Origin: Gymnopilus junonius
Taxonomy: Eukaryota > Basidiomycota > Agaricomycetes > Agaricales > Galerinaceae
Reading direction: 5' to 3'
DNA length: 64,000 nucleotides
Assembly (NCBI GenBank): GCA_015501075.1
Contig: JADNYJ010000085.1
Coordinates: forward strand, 98,667 to 162,666
The notes beneath the pieces are model-generated. The model was not told where the DNA came from and made no database searches. It saw only the letters and a program-made list of their open reading frames with translations. Position numbers and translations under genes: made by a program. Shown here in pieces: positions 46,565 through 58,519 of the stretch. The first letter of the stretch is position 1. The number at the start of each line of letters is the position of its first letter.

Positions 46565-49192
46565 ATGGCCTCATTACTGGACGAGAAGGACCCGAAATCG
46601 CCTACTATCACCATTCAAGAAATGCAGCTTGGAGTATGGCGTGTCAAGGTCGTATCGGACACCGTGTTTGGTCTGCAAAAGCAATGGGACGACGCCAGGT
46701 CGGCTTTACCCTTGTATTGGAGGCTAATGACGGATATATTCAATGCCTCGCCGGCTCTCTTCACGATCTTTATTGCATGCCAATTGTGGCAGGGAATCGA
46801 GGATTCGATATTGATGCACTTTTCGAACCAATTTCTGAGAAATGTGGGTCCCCTTTTCATATGATGGTTTGCCAGATCGTTCACTATTATGCATAAGATT
46901 GAGGCTGGCGTCGGTCAGGGGAAGGTCAACAGCAGAAAGATCCTATCAGATATCGTCACTAGATTAGTTTGCACCGTATTTTTTGCATTTATTCGCTGGT
47001 ACAGGTGCGTGTCTCGTTTTCTTCTCGACCTTATGTGTTTCTTTACTGAGAAATCTTTCTAGCGGTAAAGTTCTAGAACTTCTGAAAACTCGTGTCACTC
47101 GTTATTTTGAACTCGTTCTCATGAAAGGTTGCTCGTTGTAATTTCTCATTTAAGCGATATCTGACTTGTATGAAGCAAAACTCGGACTCGATATGCCAAC
47201 ATCGCAAGGTGCTCACGGGTGACATGACATGTTTTGATATCCTTCCCACCTAAAGTATCGTTTGTAGAGGCGGGTAGCAAGCAAGGAGTCTCTGCGCAGC
47301 AAGCCTGGGATGCGTTACAAAATATTTTCAAGTTTGGCACGGACCTCATAAGAATTGCCAGCCATATCTTATTGATCGCGCGTATCTCTCGTTGGTCTGG
47401 TGGACCTGTGTACACACTTTTATGCATCAGTCAGCCTCTTTTCTCAGCTTTTAACCGGAGAGATCTATGGGACAAAGGTACGCGCAGTTGATTTATCTCA
47501 GTCTCGACTTACCGGACTCTTATATTTAGTGTGCTTTGGATTCGTCAATAATACATTTTACCTGAGAATGAAAAGTCTCGAGAAGCTGGCCAGCGGTGCG
47601 TTCAGGCAAGATATCATCAGCGGCGGTCTTGGATCATGGATTGCCGACGGTATGTGCCTATATTGTAAAGATATTACAGTCTGTACTGAGCGATACTTTA
47701 TCAGAATTTTATAAGTCACACCTTCATCTTGTAAAAATACCTGAAGGCCATCCCTATCAATTATACTCGGAATCGTCTGTCCTTCAGGACATATTATCCA
47801 AAATTCTCGGAGATTCACCCGTGGTTCGCTTTTTTCGTACTTATCCAAATACCTTCAATGCGGGCTTACTTATATTCACCTTTACAGATTTTTGCGCTCT
47901 CCAAGCTATAAAAGATCCAGCAGCCTTCTCAGTAGCCTCTATCGCTATACTCCAGCAGTCATCTACGTCGTTGAAATATTCGATTACAATGGTCATGCGC
48001 ACGAGCCAGCGATTCAGGAGTAGCGTGACGTCTGTTAAGAGTATTTATGCTTCTACTGGTGTCATCAATTCAATGGTGGTTGGACACGTCCCATATCCAC
48101 GTGTCGATGAAAAGTCAGAAGACGCTGACGGCTCAAAAGGGATGGGTTTCGAGCTAAAGTGCCTAATTTTGAAGCAAATTTCTTATCGTTGTTAACCTCA
48201 AATTATATCAGAAACGTTTCTTTTTCGTACCCTGGTACCCGGTCAATCACCCCAGCCCTGAAGAATATTTCGTTAATTATCAAGCCAGGCCAGCTTGTGG
48301 TAATTGTCGGCGCCAACGGAAGTGGTAAATCGACACTCATTAGGATCCTCTCCCGTCTCTATGATCCCTCTTCAGGCCAAATTTTAATCGACGGTTTGCC
48401 ATCATCTTCGCATCGAATTGATGACCTTCATGCAGCCACCACCCTCCTGAGTCAAGACAACCTGTTGTACCCACTTTCTCTGGGAGAAAACATAGGTCTT
48501 GGGTATCCCGAATGCGTAAACGACAAAGAGATGATAAGAGACGCAGCTGAAAAGGGCGGTGCGTTAGAAGTGGTGCAGAAGCTTAAGGATGGTATGGACA
48601 CGGAGTTGGATCCCACCGTGGAGACGTTTGAGCTCGGTTTATACGGAAACAAGACGCATCCACTATATGAGGAGATGGAGAAGATGCCGAAATCAATCAA
48701 TGTTTCTGGAGGTGAAAAGCAGAGGATCGTTGCGTATGCCTACTTCAACCTGCATCTTCTATTCTGATTGCCTATTGACTTCTCATAGGGCCCGATCATT
48801 CATGCGATTTAACTCTGGAAAGGTCAAATTTGTCGCAGTAGACGAGCCTAGCTCTGCTTTAGATGCGGAAGGCGAGCTCAGGTTATTTGAGAACCTGCTG
48901 GCTGTTCGTGAGGGGAAGACGACAGTTTTCGTGACGCACCGCTTCGGACACCTTACAAAACACGCTAATATCATCATGTATGTCCTCGCCATTTGGTACA
49001 CTTACTATTTACCGGAATAATTTATGTTCTCGTAGATGTATGAAAGAAGGTAATATTCTAGAGATGGGCTCTCATGCAGAACTTTTGCAGAAGAAAGGCG
49101 AATATGCCAACCTATACGAGATTCAGGCCGGCGCATTCTCTGACACAACTTCGAAACGGAAGGAGCATTTCAAACCACAAGTGCTAGGCTAG
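46565..49192 (+). CDS. ABC-transporter-like protein with one ATPase domain
   Basis: A multi-exon gene; splices keep frame throughout. The N-terminal half (for example ASPALFTIFIACQLWQGIED, IVTRLVCTVFFAFIRWYSG) is moderately hydrophobic and resembles a divergent ABCB-type membrane region. The ATPase domain has FELKNVSFSYPGTRS, Walker A GANGSGKST, Q-loop LLSQDNLLYPLSLGENIGLG, signature VSGGEKQRI, Walker B VKFVAVDEPSSALD and H-loop VFVTHRFGHL, then ILEMGSHAELLQKKGEYANL at the end. It should hydrolyse ATP and may export an unknown substrate as a dimer. Odd: about 30 extra residues (around ELGLYGNKTHPLYEEMEK) lie before the signature motif. Confidence 0.85.
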
Positions 49193-50151
49193 GAGCAGTA
49201 CGTTTAGGCGACTGCAGCGCATCTTTTTCCCTCCAATATGTAGTTCTCAATGACCTCGAGTGCAATTTTAGAGATTCGAAGGAGAGAAAAAAAAAACCAA
49301 TTCGCCTTGTATGTCTAACGGAAAAGTAGTTCATTTACTGCTTCATAAATCTAAAAATTCAGAAAATTCTGGTGCACTAAATTACAGCGCTTCCCGAAAT
49401 TATTGAGACTCGTCAACTTTTTTTTGCCCTTCCTTCCGTATATAGGTATCTTAAATAGGCAATTGGCAGGGTAGGATGACGCAATGCCCCAGCGATTTCG
49501 ACCCAATCTGAAACATAGTCGTCCCTTGCACGCCCAACCCTTGCCTTTCCGGGGTTGCCCAGTGACTCTGCCTCAACACCTCTGATCCTCAAATCGTCGT
49601 AAACATATGGGAAGGCGTAGATACGGTGTTTGAGTGTAATTAAGCCAACTGAGAAGATGGATTGGCGTCACTGTTCGGTGTCTGAATGGGCATCACTTCA
49701 TGCGATGATTTCCAGAATTTCATTTGTATGTAGAGTACTCATATTGGCGTCTTAATAAACCAGTTACACATTACCCCAACAAAAATCGGCCGAATAGAAC
49801 TCCGTTAGGAAGACCAAACCTTACCAGCGGGCCCGTCCATGACTCATTTTCTTTATGTTGTAACATGATTTCGTCTATCTTGCGATCCCCAGTGTCCGTA
49901 GTATAGAGTAGTGTATAATAGTTTGGTTATAGTGCTTCCACAGGCTGCTTGTCGTCAACTGTCACAGGACTCCTCTATGGTTCGAACGTTCGCGCTAGAC
50001 AGAAAAACCTCACAGCTCTGTCGCTACGTGATTCCGAATCGAGGAGTTACTCCCTTGGTTTATTTAAACACCCGTGAAGCGTGTTTAAACTATGTACCAT
50101 TCTTAGGGTCTACAACTTTGGTGCTCACTCTGAAGCCGGATTAATTGCTGA
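49193..50151. other. convergent intergenic region
   Basis: 3' flanks of the ABC gene and the SMP-30-like gene. Nothing else supported. Confidence 0.4.
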
Positions 50152-51654
50152 TTAAACAGACACGACGGCGCTCTTCGCCGCAATTCGAGCAAGGAAGATG
50201 GACGTATTGGCTAGGACGATGAGATTTCCATCTCCTGCGAAAGCCATGTTGGCGACATCCGATCCAATGAACACTTTACCAAGCAGCACTCCGTCCTGTC
50301 TGAAAATCTATAACAGCGTTTGTCAGAGCTTGATTGCATACGAGTAGATTGCACGATCTGACCTGCACGCCATCTCCACTGGCGACGTATAGTTCCCTTT
50401 GTGTCCACTTGAATTCCATCTGGACCTCCGGAATCTATATAAGCGAAACGCGTCGGTTACTGAAAAAGAAACTCTCGGGATCGATATCGAAGGCATATCT
50501 GCACTGCGACGTGAGAAAAGTCGACGTCAATTATTGAAGACGTACACAGTCGATGGGAGCGTCGAGTTCGTTATGCCTGCCGAGTCACCTCTGAAAAATT
50601 CTCGTCAGCGAAAATTCTGAGGAATAGGAGTAACAAACCATACACGTAGGCGATTTTCCCTGTAGGATTGAGCGCAATCCCGTTCGGGGTTACAAAGTTA
50701 TCAGCCACCATGCGGACGAGTCCTGTTTCCGGATCGAACATGTAGACCTGACTCGGGAGCAATGGAGGTGGCTTCTGGTCGCTTGTGAATCCTAAACTGA
50801 ACAAGGAATTCGTCGTCAGTAAAATGAGAAGATAAAAAGGAAGCTTACTTGTCGTCAGTAAAGAATATCTTTCCACTAGGATGAATTTTAAGATCGTTCA
50901 TGGAATTGAATTGTCGAGCAAAGAAGTTGTCGAGCAGAACAGTAGCATTGTTGGGTGTCTTGGGATTGACAAGAACGAGAGCAGAAGGCAAATTTCCTCG
51001 ACCACGCGTAGTGAGAAGGAGAGATCCTTTGAATGGGCCCGTTCCGCCATTTGTTATCTGTACTGTTTCCGGAAGAGAGAGCTAACACAAAGTCAGAGGT
51101 CAGAACATGAACCATGAATGGATTGCTCACCGTTTCAAAGGGAACATTGATATCAGCGACCTTTTGCGCCAGAGCATTTTCAACCAGGGTCATGTTGATT
51201 TTGCTGATCTGATTACTATGGGTGAAGCTACTCTCTGGAGGGAAGACGCTACTGGCGAAGAAGATCTCGTTTGTAGGGGGATTGAAGATCGGAGCTTCAA
51301 AGGCGAAACCGGACGCAAATGTCGCGTTTTTGGCTATGCTTCTAACAAAGGCGTTGGGACCGAGGACAGTGAGGAAGTCGGGATGAAATATCTGGAAGAA
51401 AGGAGGTGTCGTGTTGGTCGGATTGAATTGTTGAATTAATCCATTTTGTCGGAATGTCGCATTTTGGCCGAGTACCGCGAAAGACGACGGTGGGATTGAC
51501 TGAGGAATATGAGAAATTATACAAATGGACATTACTTTAGATCAATAAGTGAACGTACCACTGCACCAGCTAAATCGCCTATGTCTGGCGAAAGCGCCTG
51601 TGAGCTGATTGAGATGATCGATGAAAGTGCTACCAGCTTCGCTAGATAGAACAT
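50152..51654 (-). CDS. secreted SMP-30/gluconolactonase-like beta-propeller protein
   Basis: Signal peptide MFYLAKLVALSSIISISSQA. Exons then give NEIFFASSVFPPESSF, GPFKGSLLLTTRGRGNLPSA, NDLKIHPSGKIFFTDD, VRMVADNFVTPNGIALNPTG, DSGGPDGIQVDTKG, LYVASGDGVQ and DGNLIVLANTSIFLARIAAK, ending at TAA 50152. The NG/ND-type turns and metal-ligand positions (NDLKIHPSGK, TPNGIALNP) are those of the six-bladed SMP-30 propeller, which covers lactonases and related Ca2+-dependent hydrolases. Substrate unknown. Introns are short and the frame is clean. Confidence 0.85.
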
Positions 51655-51688
51655 GCTTTCCTTGTTGAAGACATCTTACACTGGACGC

Positions 51689-51696
51689 TTTTTATA
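51689..51696 (-). promoter_or_regulatory. TATA box of the SMP-30-like gene
   Basis: TATAAAAA on the minus strand, 35 bp before the ATG at 51654. Confidence 0.45.
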
Positions 51697-52486
51697 ATAT
51701 GCTATTTATATCGAGGAAGGCGTCCCTGTGCGAATTGAACCTATAAAATGACTGGGAAAACGTCAGCGAAGTTGAGCACGAGAATCGAACTGAAAGGACC
51801 TCTGAGGATGTTCCTCTAAGAAAAGACAACAAATTCAATACGCGATGACTTGAAAAGGCAGATTTAGGACACACCATCGAAAGGAATACCGCATGGCTAA
51901 GCAGCAGGAGTGGGGTGATTGGACAAATCCACGGTTGTGAGACCCGAAGCACTAAGCGTATGGAATGTATGTTTTTCGGCCATAGAACCCTAGAGCTCCT
52001 TCCGCACGCAGCTATTCTTTTCGTCGTTCCACACCATATTGAAGGATGCTGATAACCCGAATGGCGACGAGACTACTGACAGCCCAAAAATTGCTTTGAA
52101 CGCGTGGTGGGAAATGCTGACACAAGCAACTTTCAATCAATTTCCACTGTTCCCTAAATCTCTCCCTTCAATTGCTGTTCTCCATTTCTATTCAATGAGA
52201 ATTTCGTACCCCTGCTACACTAAATGACCAATTGAAATCCAAGACTCTATTTTCCTAGAAGTTTCCGAAATATCCTCCGGATAAAACCACTACTTATAAG
52301 TAATCAGGCTCATTCCGGGAAAAGTTAAAACAGGCTGATGCCCCTGCCAAATGAACGCAAATGCACAAATCGAACTCGCCGTAATATTGGTTGAAATGTC
52401 GCCCAGTACTGACGCTCCTCAGCTTCGAGTCAAACGCCACAAATCTTTGGCAACACAGGCTTTATAGCAATCCCACTGAACTAATC
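51697..52486. other. intergenic, nothing recognised
   Basis: Divergent spacer before the HET gene. A short TTCGATTC-like motif near 51785 is not part of a tRNA fold. Confidence 0.4.
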
Positions 52487-53279
52487 ATGGCAATATACGA
52501 CAAGCTACCTACTCCGCAGAGTACGCGGATCCTCAAATTCAGCCCTCCGTTGGCTGCTGATGACAGCACCACAATTTGCTGTGAGTTAATGATGATCTCA
52601 ATGACTGATCCAGGACCATACTATGCACTTTCATACGTCTGGGGTGATCCTAGTTTCAAAGAGTACACCCTCATTTGCAATGGGAATGGCATGAAAATCA
52701 CACATAATCTTTGGGCAGTGCTGAGGAGACTTGGGTGAGATGGCCTAATCTCAAGTTGTGGGTAGATGCAGCATGCATAAATCAAGAAGATATCCCGAGC
52801 GAAATCAGCAAGTCATGATGATGGGCGAGATCTATAGGAAAGCAAAATGCGTCGCCATATGGTTCGGGGATGAGAGAGCAAGTCCGTTGGTTTCCTCAAC
52901 GCACTCAGATTAGTAGAGTCGGGAGAGGATTTGTCTCCTGTAAATTGCATGGGGATCAAGGACATTGATGCGGGGAATGTCATCAGTCGCGAATTTTTGG
53001 TTAGCCTCCTCGACGCTGGTGACGATATCGCTCAGCGACCATGGTTCACTCGGGCTTGGACTTTCCAGAAAGTTCCAGCTATCCAGCGATGCTGTCATTC
53101 TTTGTGGGCCTTACATGGCAAAATTCGAGCTGATCATCTGTATGGTTCAGAACATCAATGCAATGAGCAGCAGAATGGACTTTTGTGGCGGACGAACAAC
53201 AGCTCTTCATGTCCATGGACCAGATCTAATTTATCCCCAGTACATGCCCAGTGGCAAAGGAGCGCGCGATCTAAAATAA
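52487..53279 (+). pseudogene. HET-domain (heterokaryon incompatibility) gene, frameshifted
   Basis: Starts MAIYDKLPTPQSTRILKFS and carries the HET hallmarks PYYALSYVWGDP, NGMKITHNLWAVLRRL, RWPNLKLWVDAACINQED, PERNQQVMMMGEIYRKAKCV, AIWFGDERA and RPWFTRAWTFQ. These blocks lie in different frames: shifts fall near 52735, 52795, 52875-52925 and 53075. The first three fit single-base losses. HET domains act in non-self recognition and cell death after hyphal fusion, and such genes evolve and decay fast. The part after the domain is short. True pseudogene or assembly errors. Confidence 0.75.
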
Positions 53280-53325
53280 GAATAAAAGACGATATGATTA
53301 CACGAAATCTTAGATCACTACATGT

Positions 53326-56291
53326 CTACTGCTGCTGTAAAAAGATAGCTGTATATGCTGGGACGACAATGTAGGTTATATCAGACACAAATGTTGTAGT
53401 CTAGTAATGCACGGACAAGAATAAGCAGAAGGCCGACTGATAAAATGAGGTCATTATTGCTTACCTGCCACTTCGCTACGCCGGCTTCACCGCCGAAATG
53501 ACGAAGGAAATAGTTAGCAGGGGGGACATTTTCAAAGCTAAACGCGATAGGGGTGTCAGGATTCTTGTTGACGATAACCAGTGAAAGTTTCCCGTTTTCA
53601 GTAGCGGCATAGAGTCCCTGGGTATCCGGTAAAGGATTGTCGAGGGTGACCGCGACACTTATTGAACCAAATTGCGTGTCATATCTGAGAGATTGTTCAG
53701 TAAAGTAATAATGAAAACAACATAGATCTATTTCTCACCCTCGATAAAGCCAATATGCCAGCCCAACAGGGCCCGTCTCAGCTGGCTCCGACCAATAAGT
53801 AGCACTATCAACCCCATACTTTCCAAAAATCCCGAGTGAATCCGCAGTGACAAGCCCACCCGTGATATCTGTATCGTTTGTAGAGCTCCATTCACTAATG
53901 GACAGCTTTGTTCCAGAATAGTTCTCGGCGATGAGTTGCTGCATCCGAGGGATGAGCTGAACAATGGTTGCATTTGGTTGCTGGCTTTGCGGGGGGCTAG
54001 TTCCAATCCAAGATTCATCGACGTATGTAGGATCCTATGTCGAAAATGTATGCTTGAATATCAGTCAAAGAAGGGTGTCGGAAGATAGTACATACCCAAA
54101 GACTCCGAGTCATCCGTAACCTCAAGGCTCTTGCAGCCTCGTCGTTGGCACTCGTATCAGCCTGGAAATAGTAATGAATGTCGAGGTAGTCCAAAAGCCT
54201 CTTTCCACTAGAAAGATGCTGTTGACTCATTTGCGCAAGGAACCAAGGAAGGAAATCTGTGTTGTTGTGGGCGGTATTGTCAGAAAAGCCGACGATACTC
54301 GTCCAGTCTGATGAGACCTTTTAGATAGAGAGAAAAACAGTATAGATGATTGGCATACAATACCACCAAGAACACGTGGACGGAGCAACGACAAGGACAT
54401 CGGGAATGGCTTCTTTAGCTGCCGTAGCAGTGGCAATAACTCGGGACAACTCCTCATCGTAGCTCATAGGACTATGAAGACATTCAGACAAGATGAAATA
54501 AAGTCACGAGATACGTACGTAGGATGCATATCTTGATGTGTGGAACTAGTAATTTCGATTTCATTGTCAATCGCGACCATGAGCGGCTTGTTCGTCAGAC
54601 CAGAGAGCCACTGCTTCGCCAATGTGGTATTCCACGAGGAGTAAACGTTGCTTTGACTAGGTGCAGGCGTAATAGTTGTGCCATTAGGGTATAATCCATC
54701 TCCAGCTTCACCGTTGTATGGGTCGAATGATTCCTGGTCTAGAAGTCCTCGTGAGAACAAACTGAAGAAGTACATAGCATCCCCACGTACCAGGGTATAG
54801 AGACTTAGGATATGAGTAAGACGTGCTATCCTTTGATACCCAGTCCAGACTGTATTAGTATGAGTAATTTTGCTTTCTCTCGAATAAAAAGCCCAAAACT
54901 AACGCTGGAACAGTAAGCAGGGCCTCAGATCCAGCGCCCTCGACCCATCCCATCCAATCATCAGCGGACCCATAATCGCTAACCCTATTTTCGAAGTACC
55001 AATCATTTCCAGCGTTCGTGACCCCGGAGAAAGGGTTATAGGCCGTGACAGCGTTACCTCCCCATCGCGAAATGGTGACACCAAGATGTTGAATATAACC
55101 AGCGTCAGTTGGGAAGTTCACACCATAGATATGTGGATTGATTTGGCGATTGTATTGATATTGGACGCTAATTAATTTTGGGTCAGTCTCAAGTTTGAGT
55201 TCGAGAAGTCACTGACTTTGCTTGCTGCACCGCAGGTAAGGTGTAGGCGAAGGATGAATTCCCCGCTGTAATAGTGAGGCTGCCGCTTTTGAAAGCAGAT
55301 GCCAGCGTTAAGTAAGTAATACTCAAAGCAGGAGTGTCAACGGGAACATAAGTCGTTTGATTAACAACTTGAATAGCCTATAGTGTTTAATGATGAGTCC
55401 AAGATAAATTGAGATTAAGATTATATTTATATTTCACCTTCCCATTGAGAGCTACACTTATGTCGCTCAATTGACGGCTCCCTGGGTTGTCACACCAATG
55501 AGATTAGTTGCGAAAGGCTCAGCACTCAAAAATGCAGGTGGAATAACAATTTCCTAAATTTATACGTTAGTTACGACAACCAGACAACCGAAGAAATATA
55601 ATTACTGTGACCAGAACAATATTATCGATATGGTACTTGAAAGGAAAATCTTAGTCAGGTTAGAAGAACAACAAAAAATAAAATCTCACGTAGGCTCCAT
55701 TGCCACCGGCTTGAAAGTTGATGCGGTTCCAAGTGTCATTTCCCTGACAGAAGAATTATCAGAGGTCATAGTAGGATCGGCATCAAGTGGAACATACCAG
55801 TTGAGCGTTGCTTCCAGGAAGATCGGCGAAATTAATAAGAAGGGAAGAGAATGTGCCATCCACAACATCGCTGTTGATCGAAGCGAGAGTGATGCTAGGG
55901 GACGAGGCGCCATCGCCTGTCGCCTGAATGGAGATCGTCAGATCGGGTTGACTGCCCTACAAATAAAAGAGGCGGTGAGTTTATATAAAGGAGGTTGAAA
56001 ATAAAATATGCATGTAGTAAGACTCACAGAAATATCAAATCGAAGTCCAGCAAAACCAGTTAAGGTACCTTCATAGTACACAGACAAGGCGGAATAGGCA
56101 GTAGAGTTGACTGAAATCGAGGAACCGCCAGCGATAGCAGCTTGATCTGTCGCGGCGAAGTTGATATCACTTCCCCAACTCCAGTTCTCCCATCCAGAGG
56201 CCAGGGTTCCAGCACCATCAGTGTAGACGGCCAAGTCAGCCTTGACAGCGTGGAAGGTCGCGAACGCTATAGACGCGATGACGCGGAACAT
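53326..56291 (-). CDS. GH44-like secreted glycoside hydrolase
   Basis: Signal peptide MFRVIASIAFATFHAVKA, then a beta-rich N-terminal region (DGAGTLASGWENWSWGSDI, PDLTISIQATGDGASSPSI) like a carbohydrate-binding fold. The catalytic part follows: HLGVTISRWGGNAVTAYNPF, NDWYFENRV, the acid/base segment MVAIDNEIEITSSTHQDMHP, LDYLDIHYYFQAD and the nucleophile segment LSISEWSSTNDTDITGGLVT with LGIFGKYGVDSATYW. GH44 enzymes cut beta-1,4-glucans such as xyloglucan or cellulose. The expected DNEP reads DNEI, and the nucleophile Glu is followed by Trp, not Tyr. A C-terminal beta domain ends SDITYIVVPAYTAIFLQQQ at TAG 53326. About a dozen introns, frame clean. A start at 56309 is also possible. Confidence 0.83.
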
Positions 56292-56309
56292 TTTTGGTTT
56301 TGACACCAT

Positions 56310-56840
56310 GCCAAAGCCGTAGAAATCGCAACGGGAAACTATAGCTTTCGGGGCTCTCTGTGACTGTTCAATCTTGACGAGTTTTAAGGCTCTTCGTTGC
56401 TCGCCGTTTACAGAGTGACATCTTCAAGCAACAGCGATCGGCAGGAATTCGGGTGAAGAGGACAGAACACAGGTGGGCGGACGGAAGAATTAGTAGGGCG
56501 GAACCGAATTCGTAATCTCGTCACACCAGGCAACTTTCAACTTTTCTTTCTTTTCAACGTTGTGTTGGATCACCAGGGCTTGGGAAGACGCGGAGTTTTA
56601 GCACGGCGAAGGCCTGTCGCGAGTCGTGGATTCAGTCAAGTGCCCAGTTTATCCGAGGATGCGTCAGCGATAGACGAAGAATGCTTGACATTAGGATCGG
56701 TGAATGGATCAGTAGATCAAGATGGATGGCAGCGGTTGAAAAACGTTTAATAGCGTTGAGTCCGGTTGAGTTTCTTCGGATATATGAACTATTTGATCCG
56801 ATGTAACGGTCAATAAAATTAGGTACTTACTACATGACCA
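56310..56840. other. intergenic, nothing recognised
   Basis: 5' flank of the GH44-like gene. A short open frame at 56562 has no support. Confidence 0.35.
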
Positions 56841-56900
56841 CCCATTTTAAGGACTTCTGCATCCCCATTTTAAGGACTTCTGCGTCCCATTTTTGCGGAC
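56841..56900. repeat. 23-bp tandem repeat
   Basis: CCCATTTTAAGGACTTCTGC occurs at 56841 and again at 56864, period 23, with a third partial unit from about 56886. Confidence 0.8.
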
Positions 56901-57878
56901 CCGCCTGCAGCACTGTCCATCCTAAGGGATTCCAGACGTACCCATGACGCTTCAGCTTGCAATAACCGAACAAGAGAAGTAAAGAACCGTTTGACATTTT
57001 TGCGGTCTTGCCTGAGGGGTTCATAAAACTCGCATTCAAATCCCTGCACCAATGCAGTGCATGCTTCTTTTCCACCTCCCTTTTCCACCTCCCTTTTGTT
57101 ACTGTAGTCTTGATCAAATTTGCTGCTGACCAGTAGGGTATGGATGTTTGTACCCTTGGCTATCATCACGAGATGGTAACATTCCGAAATATTTGGTCAA
57201 AGCTTGGTCTTGGGGATGGCATAAATAATGATGAACCCTTGAGCTTCTGGTCAACAATTCAGTGATTTTCAGAACAGGAAGGTGTGAGCACAACTTACCG
57301 AATAGATGATCTGAAAGCAGTGGGTTCATGTCTGTAGTTTGTGCCCACAGTTTACAGCTTATCTACACAGAGGAAAAAATTCACACACCGTAAAAGTCGA
57401 ATTATCCATCATCAGTAGTGTTCGCCCCTTGTACAAGTCGATAGCTCAGTGATAAACCAAAGAATCATGGGCTACATTTGTCATGGCCGAAGCAGGGGCC
57501 AGTGAGAAATGTTTTGATATGTAAAGAAAGTTGAGAGAAGGAGTTGAAAACCGTTAAGGTGCTGGCCACATCATATATAAAACAGCAAAAACTTACCGGG
57601 CGTGCTAGTGCACATTCCTGGAACCAAGCATGGCTACTTTCCATGTGTCCATCTCTCAGAAAACTTGAAGCAAATCCAAGACTAGAATCTCACTTGGCGA
57701 CAGAACACTCTAAAAAGCGGACGCAGGCAACGCGAAGGAAAGATGAAGAAGAATGTCACCCTTTAGGTCATTGAAAGCGACGGCGGTGCGCGGGCCCTGG
57801 AGTGACGAGGCTCACAATCACGTGAAACTCTCTTTTGAGTTACGAGGCCCTTTTTATAGGGCTCGTTTAGACTCGACC
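56901..57878. other. intergenic, probable old repeat remains
   Basis: No gene supported. Short Lys-rich open frames on the minus strand around 56870-57170 may be repeat debris. Confidence 0.3.
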
Positions 57879-57991
57879 CCAGTCTCCGTAGGTGTACTTA
57901 CTAATAGCGTGGAAAATCGAAGGAAAATGATTATTTCACCGAATTTGAATTTGGGTAACCGAGGAGGGGTAATTGCACCTACGGAGACTGG
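57879..57991. repeat. 113-bp inverted-repeat (hairpin) element
   Basis: CCAGTCTCCGTAGGTG at 57879-57894 is exactly complementary to CACCTACGGAGACTGG at 57976-57991, and pairing continues inward with a few mismatches (GTACTTAC against GTAATTGC). The size and structure suit a tiny MITE. I could not find a clear flanking duplication. Confidence 0.6.
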
Positions 57992-58162
57992 TACGGTTTA
58001 ACCGTGATAGGGCCCATGAGGTTTTCAAGCCCCGCTGATCGAATATATTAGGAAATAAGCTGTGCACGGGCGACCGATGCGTCGACGCGTCACATCTCAA
58101 ATCTAATCAACAAACTATGAGCATCTACTCCTTCCCTCTTGTGACCTCGCGAAAGAGAACTG

Positions 58163-58519
58163 TCAATGATGAAAATGCTGCACCTTAATCAATGAAATAC
58201 TCACCTGGTTAATCATGAGAGCTGTTAATGGTGAAACAGATATTGAGATATCCTTCTCATTGAGAAGCAGTGGCAGCGAGAAATAAAGAGTTTTTCCACT
58301 GCCTGTTCCAACGTCAAGAACAACATCTTTGCCACATAAAATTGCTGCTGCTGCATCTAGTTGCCATCTGAATGGCCGTACACTGAGGCCTTGATATGAG
58401 CGGTCTGAAATGGCTTTGAGATCCAATTCTTCTGGTTTATATTGCTTGACTTTGGACTGCGCTGGGGCCATTTTTTGGATGATGAAGGCACAAAGGATGT
58501 CGGTGTCTTGGATGGGCAA
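58163..58519 (-). pseudogene. truncated RecQ-like DEAD/DEAH helicase
   Basis: An N-terminal fragment reads SVRPFRWQLDAAAAILCG, Walker A VVLDVGTGSGKTLYFSLPLL and SPLTALMINQ, then an intron-like GT with no convincing next exon. This matches the start of RecQ-type helicases that are scattered in many copies through mushroom genomes. The helicase DEAH motif and everything beyond are missing. It sits beside CpG-poor transposon DNA, so a mobile or duplicated relic is likely. Confidence 0.65.

Noticed and set aside
51720..51810. Possible tRNA with a TTCGATTC-like B box
   Set aside because: No acceptor stem or anticodon arm could be paired on either strand.
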